Origin: Persicaria tinctoria
Taxonomy: Eukaryota > Streptophyta > Magnoliopsida > Caryophyllales > Polygonaceae
Assembly: GCA_037127255.1 (NCBI GenBank)
Contig: JBANSL010000007.1
Coordinates: 60,745,038 to 60,809,037 of the forward strand
Length of the DNA: 64,000 bases
Direction of reading: 5' to 3'
Shown piece after piece: positions 56,165-64,000 of this stretch. Each line of letters starts with the position of its first letter. Within the stretch, counting starts at the first letter, position 1. The position numbers and the translations under genes are program-made. Under the pieces are notes generated by a model. That model did not search any database and was not told the DNA's origin. It saw nothing but the letters and a program-made list of their open reading frames with translations.

Positions 56165-58075
56165 ACGTGATCCTTTCCATAAGGGCCTTTTATGGATTGT
56201 CGGAAGTGATAAATCTATAAATGTTTGGAATTTCCTTGAAATGTTTTCGGGGAAGTCATAAGTCTCAGATATTTTGGATAACCATAAAAGGTGGAATATT
56301 AGCTTCCTAAATCAACTTTTTCCATCCAACATAGTTGATAAAATACAATCAATTGGGACATACTGATAAGCTGATTTGGAAACCCTAGACAAATTACTCT
56401 TGCACGACAAAATTCACGTACAAACTAATATATCAAATCCCATATGAGAAAAATAACTACGATTGAATATGGAAGCTCAACACCCCCGAAGGATAAAGAA
56501 TCTCATTTAAAATTTATCTATTGATGGCTAACCTACGAAAACACATATAAATAGATATTTTAACAGGGTTTAGGAGGATGAAGACGCTCAATATCTTTTT
56601 CGTCAATACCTAGTAACCCGATCATTAATTAATAACAATCTACGAACAAATAATTGGAAAATATATCATGTTCACAAGGCTAACCTAAAACTTTCCAAAC
56701 GTCCTCACAACCAATGTTGTTAGGATCGAGATTCTAGATCGGATCGATGGGGGTGCAGTAGAATCGGATCGTATGATCGGATCGTAGGATCGTAAGATCC
56801 TATTGCATGTTTAAATTTTTTGATAAACTAATTACAAAATATTGCATATCACTTATATGTAAAGTTAAATCAATGCTCAATAGCTATTAACCACTTTATT
56901 TGTCTATCCATATATGAAAAATCCACACACGTGTATATAACAACCTAAAAAATTTGAGCAGTAAGTCATAATTCTAGATTTTTTATATCCCTAAATAGAG
57001 AGTGAATCAAAACATTATTTTAAAAAATCAATATAACTATATCAATCAACATATTAATTCAAAATACCTAAAAAAATATTTAAAAAATCAAATTACCAAA
57101 AAAAAATATTTAAAAAATCAACATATTAGTTCATGCTGTAGGATCTAGATTATATTCCCGATCCTACTATGATCCTACGATCCTGTACGATCCTGCTACG
57201 ATTTTGTACGATCCTGCTGCGATCCTGCTGCATCCGACTCTGTATGTGCGATCCAGATCGATTGGCCCACTTTGGATCGTAGAATGGTAAGATCCCATGA
57301 TCCGGATCTAGATATTAACAACCATGCTCACAACCATGAAAAATGAGAACAAACACTATACAGACCTATGTTTCCTACGGGAAGCAATATGGGAAATGAG
57401 GAATAACATTGTCTTCAACAAAAATAGAATCTCTCCACCGATGCATATTGCACAACAGATAGCCACCAATATAACGTACAACTTGGAGCCATGCACGAAC
57501 TAAGGATAGAAAGCAAAAGAAGAGTACTCAAAGGACTTAGCGTTGGGTATCCCCACCTAGAGGCTTCTACAAAATAAATGTAGATGGTTTTGTCAAACCA
57601 TCGGACAATTGCAGGATTGGTGGCATATATTGTCCGTGATTGCAATGGCCAGGTTATTGATATATTTCAGTCTAGGATCTAGGCGGAAATAGTCATACAA
57701 CAGAAGCAACTGCCTTCTACACTGGGGGGGGGGGGGTAAAAGTAGCACTCAATAAAGGGCAAAGGAACATCGTTATTGAAGGGGATAACCTTGGTGCTAT
57801 CAAAGCCATTGAAGATATCTCCAATGTTCCATGGAAGATCTTCAGAACGATTGAGAACATTTACAATATAAAAAGCTGGGGGAGGAAAGAACGATTGAGA
57901 ACATTTACAATATAAAAAGCAGCTTTAACAACATTAATTTCAGCCACTGCTACAGAGAATCAAACACTAATGCTGATTATATTGCTAAAGCTAGAAGGAC
58001 TTGTTATATGATGACTCTCCCTTCGAATAAGGAATTATGTAACATCATCTTTAGGAATGATCAAGGATGATCTTT
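56165..58075 (+). pseudogene. LINE ORF2 remnant (C-terminal, zf-RVT and RNase H), split by a hAT-like element
   Basis: Broken frames give SINVWNFLEMFSG, RWNISFLNQLFPSNIVDKI and DEDAQYLF (56200-56600), as in the post-RT region of plant LINEs. After the insertion at 56714-57326, sequence resumes with IWEMRNNIVFNKN-like blocks (57390-57425). A RNase H domain follows: INVDGFVKPSDN (57570-57605), IVIEGDNLGAIKAIEDI (57770-57820) and SNTNADYIAKARR (57966-58002). Stops, a 13-G run at 57724-57736 and a 44-bp tandem duplication (57845/57889) break it. Upstream RT and endonuclease are absent. Confidence 0.75.
56714..57326. mobile_element. GATC-rich hAT-like element inserted in the LINE
   Basis: Flanked by the direct repeat CTCACAACCA (56704-56713 and 57327-57336), at least 8 bp of which can be the target duplication. 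The ends are short imperfect inverted repeats (ATGTTGTTAGGATC and, inverted, CATGGTTGTTAATATC). Both subterminal regions are dense in GATC-containing motifs (GATCGGATCG, GATCCTACGATCC, GATCCTGCTGCGATCC). No transposase. Confidence 0.75.
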
Positions 58076-58224
58076 GCTAGTCAAATACATCCTACTTCTG
58101 GGCCAATGTAAAAAAAATACAACATATATAAAAAAGTATAAAAAATAGATCTTCTTTTTGTTGACCTAAAAACTTTTAATTAATTTGGTTGGCACATTCA
58201 CTCTTTAATCTAGATTAAGATATA

Positions 58225-58477
58225 CTCCATCCGTTCGGCAAAACTTGTCGTTTTAGAGTTTTGTTTTTGTTCGGAAAAACTTGTCATTTTAGGTATTTTT
58301 GCTTCTACTTTACTAAAATGCCCTTGATTTGATTGATGTGTTGTGAGTTGTAGTTTTTGATAAAGTGAAAAGTAGAGTAATAATTGAGGTTAAATTAGTA
58401 AAAAAGAAGTGTAATTATTAGTTTTATTAAAAGTTGTGTGGAGAGTTAAAATGACAAGTTTTGCCGAACGGAGGGAG
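58225..58477. mobile_element. Stowaway-like MITE, copy 2 (253 bp)
   Basis: TA-flanked, with the same length as 3141-3393 and only a few differences by eye; ends CTCCATCCGTTCGGCAAAAC and, inverted, CTCCCTCCGTTCGGCAAAAC. Confidence 0.9.
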
Positions 58478-58595
58478 TATTGTATTAAAATCTAATTTAA
58501 AATTATATTCCAAATGAATTTTTTCATAAAAATCTATAGCAGATTAAATTTAGGTGAAATGTTGAGCGTTTTTTAATACAGTACGTATATAGAAT

Positions 58596-59330
58596 TAGGG
58601 TTGGCATGGTACGGTTACCATAAAAAAATGGTGATTACCACATACCAACCACAAACTGGTGGTACGCAAATTTTCATACCACGTACCAACCACAAGTCAT
58701 GGTTACCGCATATGTGGTAACCACGATTTGTGGTTACCATCGGTACATTACCATGGTTACCAAACTTTAATTCTGTTTGTATTTTTTTGAAACTCCTTGG
58801 CTACCTTTCGATGGTCATCAAAGTTATCGAACGAAAAAAATATGGTTACAAAAAATAATATGGTTAAAATCTTTTAAACGTTCAAATAAATCAAGTTCAC
58901 AACCTAAAGTACAAAAAAAAAAAACCAAACCAACCAAGTTTAAAGTCTTCGAAAAACAAACAAAGTTCAATTGTTCGAACACTCAAAATGTTCCCGCAAG
59001 TTCAAACAAAACAAGTTCATAATCTTCAAACATTCAAAATGCTCCTATTGTTTCTAGTAGAAAAAAGTATAAATGACCAATTTAGGTAAAAATCAAAACA
59101 AAAAATATAAATTAAAAAACTTAAAACTCAAAGGTAATAACAATAATAAATCAAAAAAATTAATATATATACTCGGTAACCATGGTATTCAGATTTCATT
59201 ACCATTACCGTACCACCTTCACGTGGTTACCACCACGATGGTTACCACCATGTTGGTTACCACAAGTGTGGTTACCAACATAGTCGGTTTGTGGTTGGTA
59301 TGGTAATTTTTATACCATTTGCCAACCCTA
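58596..59330. mobile_element. Non-autonomous hAT element, 735 bp, 8-bp TSD
   Basis: Inverted ends TAGGGTTGGCA...TGCCAACCCTA are flanked by the perfect 8-bp duplication TATAGAAT (58588-58595 and 59331-59338), the hAT signature. Subterminal regions at both ends carry many copies of GGTTACC/GGTAACC in both orientations, as expected for transposase-binding subterminal repeats. The centre is A-rich and non-coding. Confidence 0.92.
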
Positions 59331-59639
59331 TATAGAATGCGAAACAAACAACTACTGATTTCCTTGAGAATTGTGAACCATTATACAACACGCTTCAAGT
59401 AGACCATAAGTCATTTCTTTTTCTTTATTTTATCTCGAATCTCTCATGACACTCTGGGATAACCCCCTCAATAGGATATAATGCATCGTCGTTGTTGAGT
59501 TATTTCTTTCCTCGGTCATTAGCTTTTATGAGGTATTGAGGTGAGTTATGTTGTTAAAAGAGTCATTTTTCTGAAGAAAACGTCTCGAGCTCTAGTCATG
59601 TGAATGTAGCACATTTAAAGTCTATGAAAGTGTTTAGCC

Positions 59640-60230
59640 CTTAGTCTATGTGTGAATTCGTGTCTCATTTCATCCAACGATTTCCGCATCAACAGTTTCA
59701 TTTTGATATGCTATAAGTCTCAATATGATGTTGAGTAAAAAGATATGAATATTTAAAAATTAAACATGGATTAATCATATAAAATGTCTTATGATAAACC
59801 ACGATGATTTTATTATATATAACTTGATACTTTGACAATATATTCAGCCCAAAATAACCTCGAAACAAAAGGTTATATTGCTAAAATCGGCAATTAGATA
59901 AGAAATTATGTAAGTTTAAAGTTGTTATATCTTGTTACACATTATTGAATGCTAAGAGAATAACAAGTTACATATAGAATCGTTAAAGAGAAAAAATATA
60001 CAATTACTAATGACATAGTTTTGAACTAAAACACCATCGATTTGAACAAAAATATTATTATTTTTAATTTAAAAAACATTTGTCTTAAACTAAAACATCA
60101 TTATTTAAATTAAAATGTCAAAATTTTGATCTGCTATAAACTAAAGAAAAAATTTATAAAATAGTGACTGGATAACTTGTACAAAATTTCATCTTTCTTC
60201 TTTTATAAATTTCTGGCTCCATTACTTATC
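59640..60230. repeat. Uninterrupted copy of the dispersed repeat split at 28450
   Basis: TTTTGATATGCTATAAG through TGTCTTATGATAAA matches 28340-28455. GGTTATATTGCTAAAATCGG through CTTGTTACACATTATTGAAT matches 32305-32380. Only about 60 bp lie between the two blocks here, against 3.8 kb at the other locus. Confidence 0.65.
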
Positions 60231-61120
60231 CCACTGATTTCATAAAGGAAAACTATAATACCAAAAACTCAAAGGGCCTCAACTAAGAGGCTCTCCTGGA
60301 TCTTGTCCACTTTCTACCCCAAAAACTTTTCCCAACAAAAGGAATAAAGGGAAAATATGAAATTTAAGTCAGAACATAGTCAAAAACTTGTCCACTTGAA
60401 CTCAATAACAACTTGCCGGGTTCACCGGAAAAAGGCTTAGAAGTCAGAACATAGTTTTCGGTCCATCTTTCTTTATAGGAGTTTGGACCACTATGGTCTA
60501 TGGGAGTATCTTCTATACCACTTTCCATGCCTTGCTAATTTGAATTATGGTTTCATTCTCATTTGTCATTATACATTGAGTGTATCAAGATTATCTATTC
60601 CACTCCAATCATGAATGGCAATTAACATTTACTAGTTAAAAATCAAATCATTTTAATTTATAAATTAAAATAATAAAAAAATTCTTAATTAACCAATCAA
60701 AATTAGCGATTGAAACACACTATTGACTCTTATACACCTACTGATCAATTCTTTTTACTTGGATTGGTCCGACACTCCGACTGGATACGTAAATCAGTTC
60801 AACTAATCATATCTATCAAGTGCTTATTAGTTAGCTTCACATTGCCAAATGGGCCACTATTGTCTACTTTTTTAGTAGGGCCCAAACCTTATGGTCCATC
60901 TTTGTGCAGCCCACTTCAGTTGGGTGTTCAAATTCAATTATGAAACGTGACCCTAAACTCCTCATTAGTCATTACTCATCAGCATCTATCATCTATGACA
61001 TTGAAACCCAAAAGTCTCGAGTCGGACCCTTGTTTATGAAACACCTTTAAAATATGTAATAGACCTATATACCGGTGATTTCGGAAAAGAAAAGAAAAAT
61101 ATTTTTGTATTCAAATTAGG
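60230..61120. other. Intergenic, nothing firm
   Basis: No coding frame was recognised. GGGCC and AGCCCA boxes at 60848-60930 are promoter-like, but no gene follows. Confidence 0.35.
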
Positions 61121-61129
61121 TTATGGAGA

Positions 61130-61565
61130 AACCTAGAGAGGGATTTCTTCAAACTACATCACCTAACGGAGAAAATAGGATCGGATACATTATTATAGAG
61201 TAGAAAGGAAATCCGATAAATGTTGTATATAAACAAATTGGGAAGTAGTCTCCAATTATGGTGAAAGCTCTTGCTCTTTGGCAGGGTCTACAATATGCAA
61301 AACAATAGCCATCAGAAAACTCGAGATCGAAGGAGACTCATGAATCATTATAAACAATTTAAAGTCTAACACAAAGTGTCCTTGGGAAATAGAACTTATA
61401 ATGGGAGACATAAAACGAACCCTTCAATTCTTCCAAGAAGTAGAATTTTTGCATGGGCTCAACGAGGGAAACAATGTCGCAGTTAAAGTTGCACACCTTA
61501 GTCAATTTATTGGCGAAAACACACTAACGAGTCATAAAGACCTCATCCAGTTAGATTCTATCGGT
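61130..61565 (+). pseudogene. LINE RNase H fragment
   Basis: Frames read KALALWQGLQYAKQ, AIRKLEIEGDS, CPWEIELIMGDIKRTLQFF and VEFLHGLNEGNNVA, the order of the RNase H domain at the C-terminus of plant LINE ORF2. Stops and a frame change interrupt it. No other LINE domain is next to it. Confidence 0.6.
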
Positions 61566-62940
61566 CCCAATCGAATTCTCACCATATATATATATATAAA
61601 AATCCTTATATCTCTAAACCAATAGATTAAGAGGTGAAATCCCATTATTAGTACATTTGGTGCTAGGTGGGTAAAAAAACTACCCAAACCTTGTCTTGGT
61701 TGACTCTAAGCTTCAGGCTAATGCTCGGAACCCCAAAAAGCTACGGTGGGCTTTCAAATCTGTAAATGGGCCATTACGTTTGTATGCTGAAAGCCCAATA
61801 TTATACGTATATAAGAAAGGGTCTCTCTTCAATTTTTTGAGTCTCTTGGGGTTGGGGGAATTCTGCTCGGTTAAGATTTCAATTATAGGAAAATATATAC
61901 TTCAACTATTCTACTAGATTAACATTAGTTTAAACCTGACAACTTTGGTTGTTTGAATGTATAATATTGTTTCTTAATTTTTGGGTTTATTTTAGTAATT
62001 TGTGAGGAAATTGAACGATTTCAATGCTGATTTTGTCAAAAAAAAGTTGATGGTGTTGCATTTACACTTTATTTGATTCAAATGTCTTAATATTTGATTT
62101 GTCCAATTTGATTGTTTTTTATTACCTAAATCCAAAACGATCTAACCAAGATGATCGACGTGATATATATACATATATAATTGAGTAAGAAGAAGAAAAG
62201 AAATACAAACTGTTGCAAGTAGCAATTGAGAAGACTTTTTCCACCCTGAAGAAGCTGGCTATCTATCTGTACTCTGTAGTCTGTACTGCCGGGCCGGCCT
62301 TTCTAATCATTTCCCTAAACCCATGCCATTAAATGGAGTATACAATTTCAGCCACATGTCATGTGGGATACGTTTATTTTTACATTAATATATACTGTAT
62401 TATTAATCCAAACTTTAGACTGTTAGGTAAGTTGGAAAAAGTGGCCAAAAAACAAAAAAAACATGTAATTGGAGTAGGGAAAGGTTGGTAAAGCTACTGG
62501 CCGGCAACAACGTCAATTCAGGTGTGTTGTTTGTGATGTGGCCGGGACCAAGCAATTTACATAACTCGGCGAAATGGTCATTTCGGAAGGAGATGGATCG
62601 ACATTAAGTTGAATAGGCATCAATCCATCCAATGAGCATATATGAATTATTGCATATTAGGTTTAGGTCCCTGTCAATTTCCAGCCCTTCTTTTCCATCT
62701 CCCTTATCTTTTCCATCTCCCTTATCTTTTCCATCTTCATCTACAAGCCATCAACTTGATTAAGAGAAACCATTTGCGCTTGCGCCTACATCTATCTATA
62801 CTTTGTCCACATATTTTTTTTTTTAAAGTGTGTTTACAGGAATCTGAAAAAGAAAGGACAACCTTGCAGATCCAAACAACCATGTCCTATGAGGCAAATT
62901 ATGAACTCAAGTTGATCCAAAATAATACGAGATAATGGTT
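61566..62940. other. Intergenic, nothing firm
   Basis: Contains a TA run near 61585, TGGGCTTT/AAAGCCCA boxes at 61747-61800 and three copies of TTTTCCATCTCCCTTATC-like sequence at 62690-62735. No gene recognised. Confidence 0.35.
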
Positions 62941-62969
62941 TGTTGAGAATGAAACAATGTGAAGAGACA

Positions 62970-63190
62970 AAATGTCCCACATTGAATATGAGAAACATAA
63001 AGCCTTAGCATATAACCTAGTGGGCTACCCCACCTAATGCCAATTGGTTTTAGGATGGAACCCCGCTCGGCTTATGTGCTAGGCTATTAGCGAAAGGGCG
63101 CACGTGTGCACACGACCCCCGATCTCGAGTCCCAACGGACTTCAGTATGGTTTGGTCACTTCTTGGACCTCGCTCAGGACCAACTTATCA
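62970..63190. repeat. Probable LTR-derived repeat fragment
   Basis: The stretch with TCCCACATTGAATATGAG, GTGGGCTACCCCACCTAATG and CCAATTGGTTTTAGGATGGA is of a type I associate with common plant Copia LTR fragments. Element borders are not visible. Confidence 0.35.
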
Positions 63191-63689
63191 AATTAGCACA
63201 ACTGCAAATAGTATCAAACAACAAACAAAGGTGCTACTTTCTTTTATTTTATTTCAAAAAAATTCCCACTCTTTATCCTAATTGATTGAAAATGATCAAT
63301 GATTAAGAAATAGGGCGTTGGTTTTCTTTTGGGGCAACTTGAGTTTTCATGGTAACAGTCAAAAAGGGATTATTAAAGCACAAGAGTCAAAAAGTGTATC
63401 ATGAACCTGTCAAAATCATGAGATAAGATGGTGAAGAGTAAACATGTGTCCATTTTTATCACAGATCTAAGTTAATTGGACGCAATCAGGCCAGTCACAG
63501 GTCACCGTCGTTCCACAGTTACAGTTACTAGTTACTACACTACTTAATACAGTACTATGGAGTCTAACAAGAGCATGAGACAACAAAGAAAGTTAAACTG
63601 TAGAAAGAAGAAAAGAATTCATAGTAAACTAGTTGTTTTGAGTACAAACTGCTCCAAAGTCTAAACCAAACACAAGGTAAAGGTTTGAG

Positions 63690-63992
63690 ATGTGCAACAT
63701 TCATTCAATATTTACAAAGCTGTTGCTGCTCTCTCTCTTTTTCTTACCCTCAAATCCTAATGACTGCATTCCAACAAATTATTTATCAAACAACTCTCAA
63801 GGAGCTGAAAAAGAACTTCAAACTAAAGACATCATCAGCAGGACAACTAAGCCAGAGAAAAGACTCAGCGAGTTTCGGCCTTCCTCCCTACTTAGCTGCC
63901 ACCAAAGAATATATACACCTACTTCTATTCCTCTGATACTTCAAACACTGCCTGGAGATCCAGGCAGACGTAGGAAGAACAACGAGAGATGA
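63690..63992 (+). other. Unrecognised small ORF at window edge
   Basis: A 100-codon frame begins MCNIHSIFTKLLLLSLFFLP, which resembles a signal peptide, and ends PGDPGRRRKNNER. I know no family for it. On the opposite strand the same region can be read as a terminal exon ending SSYVCLDLQAVFEVSEE and stop at about 63936. That would make this the 3' end of a minus-strand gene outside the window. The two readings cannot be separated from sequence alone. Confidence 0.25.
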
Positions 63993-64000
63993 TCCCGTGC

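Overview
This window reads as AT-rich plant nuclear DNA, most likely from a eudicot. The only host genes I recognise are plant types: a WSD1-like wax ester synthase/diacylglycerol acyltransferase, an RGF/GLV/CLEL peptide precursor, and fragments of an oxysterol-binding-protein-related protein (ORP) and a homogentisate phytyltransferase-type prenyltransferase. Introns have GT/AG borders. Most of the rest is transposable elements, including Copia, chromovirus and Tat/Athila-like LTR elements, LINE, SINE, hAT, Mutator-like, CACTA-like and Stowaway-like MITEs. No rRNA gene, functional tRNA gene, CRISPR array or prokaryotic operon was seen.

Layout. 1-3.5 kb: minus-strand exon fragments of ORP and of a prenyltransferase, ORP visibly broken, ending on the right at a CACTA-type terminus. 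4.7-27.2 kb: the four recognisable exons of one WSD1-like gene on the minus strand. Its 5' exon (27.2-26.5 kb) is separated from the next recognisable exon (8.5 kb) by about 18 kb of nested elements. These are a Copia LTR/gag remnant, a chromovirus remnant, a 2.6-kb solo LTR with TSD CCCAT, and an old full-length Copia (A). A fourth element, a TIR element at 5.6-7.35 kb, lies in another intron. A central WSD exon was not found. 27.4-32.5 kb: a SINE with a 16-bp target duplication, and a TIR element carrying a long GTCACC-type minisatellite inside an older repeat. 32.6-46.8 kb: a Tat/Athila-like non-autonomous LTR element (minus), a MULE-type MITE inside its LTR, a young but RT-deleted Copia (B), and another LTR element with an unusual coiled-coil ORF. 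48.3-53.5 kb: Copia C, with near-identical LTRs and one reading frame broken only by three nonsense codons. 55.0-55.7 kb: a three-exon RGF/GLV-type secreted peptide gene. 56.1-61.6 kb: LINE remnants, one split by a GATC-rich hAT-like element, a Stowaway-like MITE almost identical to the one at 3.1 kb, and a 735-bp hAT element with an 8-bp TSD. 61.6-64 kb: mostly featureless, with a possible small ORF at the edge.

The genes do not form a pathway. The picture is two host genes (WSD-like and RGF-like) in a heavily invaded region where insertion order can be read from nesting and target duplications. All identifications are by eye from protein motifs and splice signals; no database search was run.
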